This document shows, in pieces, positions 27,837 to 36,574 of a stretch of 64,000 bases of DNA. A program made the position numbers and the translations under genes. Under the pieces are notes generated by a model. It had not been told where the DNA came from, searched no databases, and was given only the letters and a program-made list of their open reading frames with translations. This stretch comes from Pseudoxanthomonas broegbernensis (GTDB taxonomy: Bacteria; Pseudomonadota; Gammaproteobacteria; Xanthomonadales; Xanthomonadaceae), in assembly GCF_014202435.1 (NCBI RefSeq), contig NZ_JACHGU010000001.1, positions 496,001-560,000 on the forward strand. Reading direction: 5' to 3'. Positions within the stretch are counted from its first letter, which is position 1; every line of letters begins with the position of its first letter.

Positions 27837-29267
27837 GTGAGCCCTCAACGCCTGCTTCCCCTCATCGTCGCCACCGCCCTGTTCATCGAGAACATGGATT
27901 CCACGGCGATTTCCACTTCGCTGCCGCAGATCGCGGCGGACCTGGGAGTGGCGCCGGTCGCGCTGAAACTGGCGCTGACCACCTACATGCTGGCGCTGGC
28001 GATATTCATCCCGGTCAGCGGCTGGGTGGCGGACCGGTTCGGGGCACGGCCCACGTTCGTGAGCGCCATCGCCGTGTTCCTGCTCGGCTCGCTGGGCTGC
28101 GCGGCCAGCGACGGGCTGGGCCAACTGGTGGCCGGCCGCTTCGTGCAAGGCGTGGGCGGGGCGATGATGGTGCCGGTCGGGCGGCTGGTGCTGCTGCGCA
28201 GCGTGGAGAAGTCCGACCTGGTGCGGGCGCTGAGCTGGCTGACGGTGCCAGCCATGCTCGGGCCGATGCTCGGGCCGGTGCTGGGCGGGGCGATCACCAC
28301 CTATACGCACTGGCGCTTCATCTTCCTCATCAACCTGCCGATGGGGCTGCTGGGCATGTGGCTGGCGTGGCGGCACATCCCGATGCTGCGGCAGCCGGTG
28401 GGGCCGCTGGACGGGCGCGGTTTCCTGCTGTCGGCCGGCGGGCTGGCGCTGGCGATGTTCGGGCTGACGGCGATCGGGCACGGGCTGGTGCCGAATGCGG
28501 CGCTCGCCGCGTGCGTGCTGGCCGGCGCCGGACTGATGGCCGGCTACGTGCGGCATGCGCGCCGCCACCCGTATCCGCTGCTGCGGCTGGACTTGTTCCG
28601 CGTGCCGACCTTCCGCGCCGGCGTGCTGGGCGGCCTGTTGTTCCGCGTCGGCATCGGCGCCACGCCGTTCCTGCTGCCGCTGATGCTGCAGCTCGGCTTC
28701 GGCCTGGACCCGCTGCAGTCGGGCCTGGTCACCTTCACCTCCACCGCGGGGGCGATGTTCATGAAGGTGGTGGCGCCGCGCATCATCCACCGTTTCGGCT
28801 TCCGTCCGGTGCTGGTGTGGAACGGGCTGCTGGCCTCGCTGCTGCTGTGCGTCTTTGGCCTGTTCCGCGCCGATACGCCGTATCCGCTGATGGTGGGCGT
28901 GCTGCTGGTCAGCGGCTGCTTCCGTTCGTTGCAATTCACCGGCATCAACGCCATCGCCTATGCCGACATCGGCCAGGAGCGGATGAGCCAGGCCAGCAGC
29001 TTGGCGGCCATGGCGCAGCAGGTGTCGCTGGCGCTGGGGGTGACCATCGGCGGCTATGCGCTGAGCGTGGCCGGCGTGCTGACCGGGCGGCCGGACGGCG
29101 CGGCGATCAACTTCACCTTCGCCTTCCTCACGGTGGGCCTGGTCTCGGCGGTGTCGGTGCTGCAGATGCGCCGGCTCGCGCCCGATGCCGGCGCGGAGAT
29201 GGCCGGCCACGCCGAGACCGGACGCGAGGTGGCCGAGCCGAAGGCGGAAGTGCGCCCGCAGGCGTGA
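27837..29267 (+). CDS. MFS multidrug efflux transporter, DHA2 (14-TM, EmrB/QacA) type
   Basis: 476 residues with 13-14 hydrophobic segments. First helix motif ENMDSTAISTSLPQIAADLG (motif D1), antiporter motif A GWVADRFGARPTF after helix 2, and motif C-like LGPMLGPVLGGAITTYTHWR in helix 5 indicate a drug:proton antiporter. The tail is charged. GTG 27837 is the start (an overlapping ATG is followed at once by a stop). CACAAT about 25 nt upstream may be the -10. It ends 43 bp before the convergent LacI-type gene. Confidence 0.9.
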   Translation: MSPQRLLPLIVATALFIENMDSTAISTSLPQIAADLGVAPVALKLALTTYMLALAIFIPVSGWVADRFGARPTFVSAIAVFLLGSLGCAASDGLGQLVAGRFVQGVGGAMMVPVGRLVLLRSVEKSDLVRALSWLTVPAMLGPMLGPVLGGAITTYTHWRFIFLINLPMGLLGMWLAWRHIPMLRQPVGPLDGRGFLLSAGGLALAMFGLTAIGHGLVPNAALAACVLAGAGLMAGYVRHARRHPYPLLRLDLFRVPTFRAGVLGGLLFRVGIGATPFLLPLMLQLGFGLDPLQSGLVTFTSTAGAMFMKVVAPRIIHRFGFRPVLVWNGLLASLLLCVFGLFRADTPYPLMVGVLLVSGCFRSLQFTGINAIAYADIGQERMSQASSLAAMAQQVSLALGVTIGGYALSVAGVLTGRPDGAAINFTFAFLTVGLVSAVSVLQMRRLAPDAGAEMAGHAETGREVAEPKAEVRPQA

Positions 29268-29309
29268 GGATGGGGGGCTCGCGGGTGCCCGTGGGCAGGC
29301 CGGTGCTTC

Positions 29310-30314
29310 CTACGATGCGGGCGCCGCGGTCGACGCGCGCAGCATCAGGCTGAAATCCAATGTTTGTTGATGCGGCACTTCCACGGCCTCGATGATGGCG
29401 AGCAGGAGGTTGACGGCCCGGATGCCGATCTCCCGCATGGGCTGGGCAATGGTCGTCAGCGGCGGGGTGAGATAGCGGGACGACGCCAGGTCGTCGAAAC
29501 CGACGATCGAAAAGTCCTCCGGCACGCGGATTCCCAAGTCCCTGCACGCGGCGAGAACGCCCAGCGCCATCTGGTCGCTGAAACAGAACGCGGCGGTGGG
29601 CGCGGACGCGCGGCCCAGCAGCTTTCTTGCGGCGGCATAGCCGGACTCGACCGAAAAGTCGCCCGGCGTGATCGTCAGCATGCGCAGGCGACCCCGCGCC
29701 CTGGCAGCGGCCCTGGCCCCTTCCAGCCGTTGCCGGTGCAAGGGGTTGTCGGGAGGCCCCCCCACCACGGCGATCCGCTCGTGCCCCAGTCCATACAGAT
29801 GCTCCATCGCGGTGCGCGAGGCGGCCGCGTTGTCGATGTGGACGCTGGGAATGCCCAGCGCCGGGTCGAATTCGCATCCGTTGACCACCGGCGCGGCGGC
29901 GCCAAGCTGCTTGACGATATCCCGCGCCGTCGGCGGAAGCCGGTGTCCCAGGACGATCAGGCCGTCCGCCTCGTTGCGGGGAAGCATCTGCGCGTAGCGT
30001 TCCTCCCGTTCCGGCTGGTGCTGGGTATCGCCGAGCAGAACGGCGTAGTCGGCGGCCTGTGCGGCTTCTTCCGCCCCCTGGAGTATCTTGGCGAAGAACG
30101 GGTTGGCGATGTCCGGGACCGTGACCAGGATCTTGCCGCTTCGCTGGGTCTTGAGCGTCCTGGCCACCGTGTTGGGGACGTAGCCCAGCGCGGCGGCCGC
30201 CCGCTCGATGCGCTCGCGCGTGGCCGGCAGGACTTTCTCCGGCCGGGAGAGCGCGCGAGACACGGTGCCTGCCGAGACGCCGACGTGCCTTGCGATGTCG
30301 TAGATGGTCGCCAT
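29310..30314 (-). CDS. LacI-family transcriptional regulator of the sugar operons
   Basis: 334 residues. DNA-binding domain 1-50: TIYDIARHVGVSAGTVSRAL, then the hinge helix region NTVARTLKTQRSG. The periplasmic-binding-protein-like effector domain follows (DIANPFFAKILQGAEEAA, GLGHERIAVVGGPPDN, IVGFDDLASSRYLTPPLTTI). Members usually repress and are released by a sugar or sugar derivative. It is divergent from the TIM-barrel operon, and the perfect palindrome ATGCAATCGATTGCAT lies at that promoter. The same core is found before the convergent operon 9 kb away, so it probably controls both. Confidence 0.93.
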   Translation of the reverse strand: MATIYDIARHVGVSAGTVSRALSRPEKVLPATRERIERAAAALGYVPNTVARTLKTQRSGKILVTVPDIANPFFAKILQGAEEAAQAADYAVLLGDTQHQPEREERYAQMLPRNEADGLIVLGHRLPPTARDIVKQLGAAAPVVNGCEFDPALGIPSVHIDNAAASRTAMEHLYGLGHERIAVVGGPPDNPLHRQRLEGARAAARARGRLRMLTITPGDFSVESGYAAARKLLGRASAPTAAFCFSDQMALGVLAACRDLGIRVPEDFSIVGFDDLASSRYLTPPLTTIAQPMREIGIRAVNLLLAIIEAVEVPHQQTLDFSLMLRASTAAPAS

Positions 30315-30371
30315 GGATCAGGCCGATGTTCCCCGATGCGGTGCACAACGCGTGTCCCGAGCGTCCCATGC

Positions 30372-30377
30372 TAGGAT
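30372..30377 (+). promoter_or_regulatory. -10 box (TAGGAT) of the plus-strand sugar operon
   Basis: TAGGAT immediately precedes the operator, so +1 (about 30384) falls inside the palindrome. A bound regulator would block initiation. Confidence 0.45.
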
Positions 30378-30378
30378 G

Positions 30379-30394
30379 ATGCAATCGATTGCAT
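30379..30394. promoter_or_regulatory. LacI-type operator
   Basis: ATGCAATCGATTGCAT, a perfect 16-bp palindrome with central CG typical of LacI-family operators, 9 bp before ATG 30403. The core TGCAATCGATTGCA is repeated exactly at 39329. Confidence 0.8.
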
Positions 30395-30402
30395 GAAAGC
30401 GG

Positions 30403-31461
30403 ATGACCGTGAAGACACTCAAGGGTCCAGCGCTGTTCCTGGCGCAGTTCATCGGTGAAAAGCCTCCTTTCGATCGGTTGGACACCCTGGCCGAGTGGGC
30501 CGCCGGGCTTGGCTATTCTGGCGTACAAGTGCCGACCGGCGCGCCCCACATCTTCGATCTCGCCCAGGCGGCGCAGAGCCAGGCCTACTGCGACGACGTC
30601 GCCGGCGCGCTGGCCCGGCACGGCATCCGGATCACCGAGCTGTCCACGCACCTGCAGGGACAGTTGGTCGCCGTCCACCCAGCCTACGACACCTTGTTCG
30701 ACGGTTTCGCCCCGCAGGAGCGACGCGGCGACCCGGCGGCCCGGCAGGCCTGGGCCGTCGAGCAGGTGACGCTGGCGGCCAAGGCCAGCCAGCGCCTGGG
30801 GCTCACGGCGCACGCCACGTTTTCCGGTGCGCTGGCCTGGCCGTATCTCTACCCCTGGCCGCAGCGGCCGGCCGGGCTGGTGGAAGAGGCCTTCGCCGAG
30901 CTCGGCCGGCGCTGGCGTCCCATCCTGGACGCCTTCGACGCCTGCGGCGTGGACCTGTGCTACGAGATCCATCCGGGCGAAGACCTGCACGACGGTGCGA
31001 CCTTCGAGCGGTTCCTCGACGCCGTCGACCACCACCCGCGCGCCAGGATCCTCTACGACCCCAGCCACCTGCTGCTGCAGCAGATGGACTACCTGGGCTT
31101 CATCGACCGGTATCACGACCGCATCGGCATCTTCCACGTCAAGGACGCCGAATACCGCGCCAACGCGCGCAGCGGCGTCTATGGCGGCTACCAGGACTGG
31201 ATCGACCGGCCGGGCAGGTTCCGCTCGCTCGGCGACGGACAGATCGATTTCAAGGCGATCTTCTCCAAGCTGGCCCAGTACGACTTCCCGGGCTGGGCCG
31301 TGCTGGAGTGGGAGTGCTGCCTGAAGCATCCGGAGGACGGCGCGCGCGAGGGGGCGGCCTTCATCCGCGAGCATCTCATCCGCGTGACCGAGCACGCGTT
31401 CGACGATTTTGCCGGCAGCGGCGCCAGTCCGCAGGCGCTGCGCGGCATGCTGGGGATCTGA
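30403..31461 (+). CDS. Sugar isomerase/epimerase-like TIM-barrel protein, cytosolic
   Basis: 352 residues of the xylose-isomerase-like TIM-barrel (AP endonuclease 2) superfamily, without a signal peptide. The metal ligands expected in this fold are in LCYEIHPGEDLHDG, RILYDPSHLLLQQ, GIFHVKDAEYR and WAVLEWECCLKHPEDG. Related proteins in oxidative glycoside pathways act on 3-keto sugars as isomerases, lyases or hydratases; the exact reaction is not readable. First gene of a five-gene operon, with its start 9 bp after the operator. The MFS gene follows after 28 bp. Confidence 0.88.
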   Translation: MTVKTLKGPALFLAQFIGEKPPFDRLDTLAEWAAGLGYSGVQVPTGAPHIFDLAQAAQSQAYCDDVAGALARHGIRITELSTHLQGQLVAVHPAYDTLFDGFAPQERRGDPAARQAWAVEQVTLAAKASQRLGLTAHATFSGALAWPYLYPWPQRPAGLVEEAFAELGRRWRPILDAFDACGVDLCYEIHPGEDLHDGATFERFLDAVDHHPRARILYDPSHLLLQQMDYLGFIDRYHDRIGIFHVKDAEYRANARSGVYGGYQDWIDRPGRFRSLGDGQIDFKAIFSKLAQYDFPGWAVLEWECCLKHPEDGAREGAAFIREHLIRVTEHAFDDFAGSGASPQALRGMLGI

Positions 31462-31489
31462 TCCGACACCGACCTGGGAGGGGGAAGCC

Positions 31490-32713
31490 ATGACGTCCAC
31501 CATGTCGCGCCTGGGCGCGATGATGTTCCTGCAGTTCTTCATCTGGGGCGCGTGGTTCGTGACCCTGGGCACGTACCTGGTCAATGGCCCGCTGCAGGCC
31601 AGTGCGAGCCAGGTGGCGACGGCATTCCTCAGCCAGTCCGTCGGTGCGATCGTCGCGCCGTTCCTGGTCGGGTTGATCGCCGATCGCTACTTCGCGGCGC
31701 AACGCATCCTGGCGCTGCTGCACCTGGCCGGCGCGGCGCTGATGTGGGGCGCATCGACGGCCGCCAGCTTCAACGCCTTCTCCGGGTTCGTCTTCGGCTA
31801 CATGCTCCTGTTCATGCCCACCCTGGCGCTGGCCACCAGCATCGCGATGCGGCACATGCAGTCGCCCGAGAAGCAGTTCCCGCCGGTGCGCGTGGCCGGC
31901 AGCATCGGCTGGATCATCGCCGGCGTGCTGATCGGCTGGCTGGGCTGGGAGCAGGCCCAGCGCCTGGACTTGACCTTCAAGATGGCGGCCATCGCCTCGG
32001 CGGCACTGGGCCTGTACGCGCTGACCCTGCCGCACACCCCGCCGCTGGCGCGCGACCGCAATGCGCGGCTGGGCGAGATACTGGGGCTGGACGCGGCGCT
32101 GCACCTGCTCAAGTCGCGCGCCTACCTGGTGTTCTTCCTGGCCTCGATCGCGATCTGCATCCCGCTGTCGTTCTACTACAACTTCACCAATCCCTACCTC
32201 AACGACCTGGGCGTGCGCGGTGCGGCCGGGCTGCAGTCGCTCGGCCAGGTGTCGGAAGTGCTGCTGATGCTGGCCATGCCGTTCCTGTTCGTACGCCTGG
32301 GGGTGAAGGCCATGCTCGCGGTGGGCATGGCCGCATGGGTGCTGCGCTACGCGATGTTCGCCTTCGGCGACGCGGATGCGGGCTTCTCCCTGCTGGTGAT
32401 CGGCATCGTGCTGCACGGCATCTGCTACGACTTCTTCTTCGTCACCGGGCAGATCTACACCGATACCCACGCCGGCCCGGCGTTCCGCAGCAGCGCCCAG
32501 GGCTTCATCACCCTGGCGACCTACGGCGTCGGCATGCTGATCGGCACCTTCCTGTCCGGGGCGGTGGTGGAGCACTACACCACCGCGGCGGGCAGGGACT
32601 GGCAGCAGATCTGGCTGTTCCCTGCGGGTGTCGCGCTGGTGGTGCTGGTGGCCTTCCTGTTCCTGTTCCGCGAACGGCCGGCCGCCACGGCCGCCAACCC
32701 ATCCGCGCACTGA
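31490..32713 (+). CDS. MFS importer, nucleoside:H+ symporter (NupG) like
   Basis: 407 residues with 12 hydrophobic segments. The start MFLQFFIWGAWFVTLGTYL and QSVGAIVAPFLVGLIADRYF are typical of the nucleoside:proton symporter branch of the MFS. Members that sit in sugar operons often carry sugars or keto-sugars rather than nucleosides. ATG 31490 has the strong site GGGAGGGGGAAG. Placed between a cytosolic isomerase and a reductase, it most likely imports the product of the periplasmic steps. Confidence 0.85.
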   Translation: MTSTMSRLGAMMFLQFFIWGAWFVTLGTYLVNGPLQASASQVATAFLSQSVGAIVAPFLVGLIADRYFAAQRILALLHLAGAALMWGASTAASFNAFSGFVFGYMLLFMPTLALATSIAMRHMQSPEKQFPPVRVAGSIGWIIAGVLIGWLGWEQAQRLDLTFKMAAIASAALGLYALTLPHTPPLARDRNARLGEILGLDAALHLLKSRAYLVFFLASIAICIPLSFYYNFTNPYLNDLGVRGAAGLQSLGQVSEVLLMLAMPFLFVRLGVKAMLAVGMAAWVLRYAMFAFGDADAGFSLLVIGIVLHGICYDFFFVTGQIYTDTHAGPAFRSSAQGFITLATYGVGMLIGTFLSGAVVEHYTTAAGRDWQQIWLFPAGVALVVLVAFLFLFRERPAATAANPSAH

Positions 32714-32724
32714 GGATCAGGCAG

Positions 32725-33888
32725 ATGAGCAAGCTTGGGGTCGCCATCGTGGGTACCGGGATGATCGGCGCCGTGCATCGCCGTGCGGCGATCCTGGCCG
32801 GCGCCGTCATCAGGGGCGTGGGCGCCTCGTCGCCGGAGCGTGCCAGGGACGTGGCGCAGGCCTGGAACGTGCCGCGCGCCTACCGCGACATCGAAGAAGT
32901 CGTCGCCGATCCGCAGGTGCAGGTCGTGCATGTGTGCACCCCCAACCACCTGCACCGGGCGATGGCACAGGCCGCGCTGGAGGCGGGCAAGCACGTGGTC
33001 TGCGAAAAGCCGCTGGCCACGACGCTGGAAGACGCCATGGCCCTGGCGGCGCTGGCCGCTTCCACCGGGCAGGTGGCGACGGTGCCCTTCGTCTACCGCT
33101 ACCACCCGGTCGTGCGCGAGGCGCGCGCCCGCATCGCCCAGGGCGAACTGGGGCCGCTGCGCCTCATCCACGGCAGCTACCTGCAGGACTGGCTGCTGGA
33201 CCCCGCCAGCAACAACTGGCGCGTGGACCCGGCGCTCGGCGGCGCTTCCCGCGTGTTCGCCGATATCGGCTCGCACTGGTGCGACCTGGTGGAATGGGTC
33301 GCCGGCGAGCGGTTCGCCGAGGTCAGCGCCGCATTCGAAACCGTGATCGCCGAGCGGGGCGCCGCGACCGGCCGGAGTTTCGTCGCGCCGGCGGCGGGCG
33401 TCGAGATGCGCGCCGTGTCGAGCGAGGACGTCGCGGCGGCCCTGTTCAAGACCGGGAGCGGCACCCTGGCTTCGTTGACCGTCAGCCAGGTGTCGGCCGG
33501 GCGCAGGAACCGCCTCTGGTTCGAGATCGACGGCGCCAAGGCCAGCGTGGCGTTCGACCAGGAAGACAGCGAGCGGCTCTGGATGGGGTTTCCCGACCAG
33601 CGCGAAGAGATCTTCGTCCGCGGCCCGGCCGCGGGAAGCGCCGAGCAGCGCAGGCTCGCGGTGCTGCCGGCCGGCCATGCGCAAGGCTACGGCGACTGCT
33701 TCGGGGCCTTCGTCGCGGATACCTACCGTGCCATCGCGGCCGAGCGGCCAGAAGGCCTGCCGACGTTCGACGACGGGCTGCGCTCGGCCCTGATCGTCGA
33801 CCGCGTCATCGCATCGGCCAGGTCGCGCGCCTGGACCCCCATCGGTGGGGAGCGTCGCGAGAATCGCGCAAGCAAGATGGACGACTGA
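32725..33888 (+). CDS. Gfo/Idh/MocA family NAD(P)-dependent oxidoreductase
   Basis: 387 residues. N-terminal Rossmann motif LGVAIVGTGMIGAVHRRAA, then VVHVCTPNHLHRAMAQAALE and the hallmark HVVCEKPLATTLEDA (Lys of EKP is catalytic). C-terminal alpha/beta sheet domain with RVFADIGSHWCDLVEW. The conserved His/Asp of the family are present (DIGSHW). Cytosolic. In this operon it may reduce 3-keto-glucose or a related ketose to the normal sugar. ATG 32725 is 11 bp after the transporter gene; GAGGATCAG precedes it. Confidence 0.9.
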   Translation: MSKLGVAIVGTGMIGAVHRRAAILAGAVIRGVGASSPERARDVAQAWNVPRAYRDIEEVVADPQVQVVHVCTPNHLHRAMAQAALEAGKHVVCEKPLATTLEDAMALAALAASTGQVATVPFVYRYHPVVREARARIAQGELGPLRLIHGSYLQDWLLDPASNNWRVDPALGGASRVFADIGSHWCDLVEWVAGERFAEVSAAFETVIAERGAATGRSFVAPAAGVEMRAVSSEDVAAALFKTGSGTLASLTVSQVSAGRRNRLWFEIDGAKASVAFDQEDSERLWMGFPDQREEIFVRGPAAGSAEQRRLAVLPAGHAQGYGDCFGAFVADTYRAIAAERPEGLPTFDDGLRSALIVDRVIASARSRAWTPIGGERRENRASKMDD

Positions 33889-33968
33889 ACCTGTACCCCC
33901 TCGCTGCAAGTGCACCCTGCACGCGAGCCATTTCCCGTCCGCAGCCACCAGAATCCCGGGAGGAAACA

Positions 33969-34826
33969 ATGACCATCGCCACTCCGCGCAGAATCGCGAC
34001 CGCCGCACTTCTGCTCTGTGCCGCCCTGCCTGTCTTCGCGCAGGATGCCGGAACCCAGGCCGAACCCATCGCGGTGCAGATGTATACGCTGCGCAGCATC
34101 GCTTCGCTCGAGGACCGGTTGAAGGTCGTCCACGACGCGGGCATCCATGCCGTGGAGACCGTCGGCACGCAGAACGTCTCGGCCGAGGAGCTGAAACGGC
34201 TTCTGGACAAGTATTCGATCAAGGCGATCTCGACCCACGCGCAGTTGTCCGACCTGCGCGACAACCTCGACGACGTGGTGGCGTTCAACACGTCGATCGG
34301 CAACGCCACGCTCGTGGTGCCCTACCTGCAGGAAGGGGAGCGCCCGGCCGATGCCGCTGGCTGGATCGCGCTGGGCAAGGAGCTGGGCGGGATCTCGGAC
34401 AAGGTCCAGGCCAAGGGCATGACGCTGGCCTATCACAACCACGACTTCGAGATCGTCGATTTCGATGGCAAGACGGGCCTCGAGCTCATGTTCGAGGCGG
34501 CCGGCCCCGGCGTCGAGGCCGAGCTCGACCTGGCCTGGATCGCGCGTGCCGGCTACGATCCGGCGGCGTTTCTCGACAAGTTCCGCGGGCGCGTGTTTGC
34601 GGTCCACGCCAAGGACAACGCTCCGGAAGGCCAGGCCGAGGATGAGAAGGGCTTCGCCGCGTTGGGCAAGGGCGTCCTGGACTGGGATGCGATTCTCCCC
34701 GCGGCCGCGGCCGCGGGCGTGAAGTGGTACATCATCGAGCACGACCATCCGCTCGATCCAGCCGCCGTCGTCGAGACCGGCGCGGCCTACCTCAACGAGC
34801 ACCTTCCCGCGGGTACGGGTCGCTAG
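33969..34826 (+). CDS. Periplasmic sugar isomerase/epimerase-like TIM-barrel protein
   Basis: 285 residues. Signal peptide residues 1-25 (IATAALLLCAALPVFAQD). Xylose-isomerase-like TIM barrel: IAVQMYTLRSIASLEDRLK, TLAYHNHDFEIVDFDG, VEAELDLAWIARAGYDP, VFAVHAKDN and WYIIEHDHP hold the expected His/Glu/Asp metal ligands. Several homologues in glycoside-oxidising operons are exported like this one. I infer action on a 3-keto glycoside in the periplasm. ATG 33969 follows GGGAGGAAACA. The 80-bp gap to the upstream gene shows no terminator, so it is probably in the same operon. Confidence 0.88.
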   Translation: MTIATPRRIATAALLLCAALPVFAQDAGTQAEPIAVQMYTLRSIASLEDRLKVVHDAGIHAVETVGTQNVSAEELKRLLDKYSIKAISTHAQLSDLRDNLDDVVAFNTSIGNATLVVPYLQEGERPADAAGWIALGKELGGISDKVQAKGMTLAYHNHDFEIVDFDGKTGLELMFEAAGPGVEAELDLAWIARAGYDPAAFLDKFRGRVFAVHAKDNAPEGQAEDEKGFAALGKGVLDWDAILPAAAAAGVKWYIIEHDHPLDPAAVVETGAAYLNEHLPAGTGR

Positions 34827-34856
34827 CACGCGGGGGGCAATGCCGAATCCATCTTG

Positions 34857-35135
34857 ATGGCTGCCCTTCCCCCCCTCGCTGCGGCGCTTGCGAGCGCACC
34901 GGCTTCATCGCAGGATGCCGAGACGGGCGCCAAGCTCTACGCCGCCCACTGCGTGGCCTGCCATGGCGCCGATCGCGCTGGCGTGGCCGGAACGTTCGCT
35001 GCCCCGACCGACGTGGGCAAACGGCTCGATCGAAAGAAGATCAAGGAAGCGATCAGGAATGGGGGAGGGCTGATGCCGCCCTTCGGCCACCTGTCGGAGA
35101 AGGATGTCGAAGACCTCGCTGCCCTGCCTTCCTGA
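34857..35135 (+). CDS. Small c-type cytochrome
   Basis: 92 residues. Short signal peptide (about 1-19, AALPPLAAALASAPASSQD). Haem motif CVACH at 32-36, and axial Met73 in GGGLMPPFGHLSEKD. A one-haem class I cytochrome, exported to the periplasm. Last gene of the plus-strand operon; its likely partner, the GMC dehydrogenase, is in the convergent operon. A TTG three codons... just before the ATG could also serve as start, and no strong ribosome site is seen. Confidence 0.88.
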   Translation: MAALPPLAAALASAPASSQDAETGAKLYAAHCVACHGADRAGVAGTFAAPTDVGKRLDRKKIKEAIRNGGGLMPPFGHLSEKDVEDLAALPS

Positions 35136-35146
35136 AGCGGTGACAA

Positions 35147-35175
35147 CGGGCGCGGAGGATCGCTCCGCGCCCGTC
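35147..35175. terminator. Hairpin between the two convergent sugar operons
   Basis: 11-bp perfect stem ACGGGCGCGGA / TCCGCGCCCGT with a 7-nt loop in the 42-bp gap between the cytochrome and DUF1080 genes. Pyrimidine-rich CTCTC follows on the plus strand. Likely a shared terminator. Confidence 0.7.
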
Positions 35176-35177
35176 TC

Positions 35178-35921
35178 TCACAGCTCGCGCACCCAGACGT
35201 TGCGGAAACTGACCTTGGAATCGTGGTCCTGCAGGTAGATCGGCGCGCAGCCGTGCGGCGAGTAGGACGGCGCTCCGATGTATTCGGTCTTGCCCGACAC
35301 GATGACGGCGTCCTGCACCAGGACGCCGTTGTGCATCACGGTGATGCGGGCGGGCGAGGCGAGTCCGCCGCCTTCGGAGAAGCGCGGCGCCTTCCAGATG
35401 ACGTCGTACTCCTGCCAGAGGCCCGGGGGGCGCGAGGCGTTCACCAGCGGGATGGCCTGCTTGTAGATCGAGGCCGCCTGGCCGTTGGCATAGGTGGGGT
35501 TGTCGTAGCTGTCGAGCACCTGCAGTTCGTAAAGCTCCTGCAGGAAGATCCCGCTGTTCCCCCGGTTCTGGCCATCGAACCCTTCGATCTCGGCGGGGCT
35601 GCGCCATTCGACATGGAGCTGGATGTCGCAGAAGCGCTGCTTCGTGCGGATTCCCTTGCTGCCCGGCACCACGGTGAAGGCCCCATCGGCTACGGCCCAG
35701 GGGGCATGGCCGCCCTGTTCTCCCTCCCAGGCCGAGAGGTCCGTGCCGTCGAACAACACCACGGCATCGGATGGAGCGGCGCCCTTGGGCGTGGCGACCG
35801 CCACCGGGACCGGCGTCCACACTTCGGTCTTCGCCGGCTCGCCGCGCCGGTCGCCCTGCGCCTGTGCGAGCGCGGGCGCTGCGGCCAGGACGCAGGCCGC
35901 CATCACGATCGATCTGGTCAT
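35178..35921 (-). CDS. DUF1080 protein (3-keto-disaccharide hydrolase family)
   Basis: 247 residues. Signal peptide about 1-21 (MAACVLAAAPALAQAQ). One DUF1080 (PF06439) domain with a concanavalin-like jelly-roll fold: VVLFDGTDLSAWEGE at its start, then CDIQLHVEWRSPAEIEG, GNSGIFLQELYELQVLDSY and PIYLQDHDSKVSFRNVWVRE at the end. The family name comes from members that cleave oxidised (3-keto) disaccharides. ATG 35921 has GGAGGGAAAGACG upstream. Last gene of the minus-strand operon, 74 bp after the dehydrogenase small subunit. Confidence 0.9.
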   Translation of the reverse strand: MTRSIVMAACVLAAAPALAQAQGDRRGEPAKTEVWTPVPVAVATPKGAAPSDAVVLFDGTDLSAWEGEQGGHAPWAVADGAFTVVPGSKGIRTKQRFCDIQLHVEWRSPAEIEGFDGQNRGNSGIFLQELYELQVLDSYDNPTYANGQAASIYKQAIPLVNASRPPGLWQEYDVIWKAPRFSEGGGLASPARITVMHNGVLVQDAVIVSGKTEYIGAPSYSPHGCAPIYLQDHDSKVSFRNVWVREL

Positions 35922-35995
35922 CGTCTTTCCCTCCAGGAAGGTCGGCTCAAGCGAGCCGCGGCCTGTATCGGCTGGCCTGCACCGGCCGTCCCGCA

Positions 35996-36574
35996 TCAGC
36001 GGGTGGCCCAGGCAGGCGTGCCGGGTTCATAGGCCAGGTCGCCGTCGTAGTGGCCCGGCACGGCGACGTATCGCAGTACCTCCGTCGCGCCCACCTCGGA
36101 GGTGAAGAAGCCGAAGAGGACCAGTTGCTTGATCATCGTGAAGTAGTGCGGCTTCGCCGGCCCCGGGCTGGAACCGTCCGAGGCCACCCATGCGTTGCCG
36201 GACCGCGCCTTGGCCTCCGCGTCCAGGGTACGCAGCAGCGCGGCGCGGGCTTCGGGCGTCATCGCCATGAAGCGGCCGCCCGCGCGCTTGTCGAGATCGG
36301 CCAGGCCCGAGCGGAAGATGGCCTGGTCCTCGGGCGTGTAGCAGTCGGTCACGAACCGCGCCATGAACGGGCCTACGCCCGCATCCCTGGCCCCGGGCGT
36401 GCTGGTCCGCGGCAGGATCGTCTCCGCGATCTCGTCCAGCAGGGCCACCTCGCCCTCGGAGAAGGCACCTTCCGTGGCCGGGACCGTGGACTGCCCGTAG
36501 ACGAAGGCCGGCATGCCGATCATCGCCGCGCCGGTGGCGGCGGCGATCATTTTCAGAAGCTCGCGACGTTCCAT
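35996..36574 (-). CDS. Dehydrogenase small subunit (gluconate 2-dehydrogenase subunit 3 family), Tat-exported
   Basis: 192 residues. Twin-arginine signal: ERRELLKMIAAATGAAMIG, cleavage near FVYGQ. The domain has LLDEIAETILPRTSTPGARD, VTDCYTPEDQAIFRSGLADL and HYFTMIKQLVLFGFFTSEVG. It is a structural partner of GMC-type membrane dehydrogenases; the large subunit has no signal of its own and is carried through Tat on this one. The start overlaps the GMC stop (TGATG), giving coupled translation in equal amounts. Confidence 0.92.
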   Translation of the reverse strand: MERRELLKMIAAATGAAMIGMPAFVYGQSTVPATEGAFSEGEVALLDEIAETILPRTSTPGARDAGVGPFMARFVTDCYTPEDQAIFRSGLADLDKRAGGRFMAMTPEARAALLRTLDAEAKARSGNAWVASDGSSPGPAKPHYFTMIKQLVLFGFFTSEVGATEVLRYVAVPGHYDGDLAYEPGTPAWATR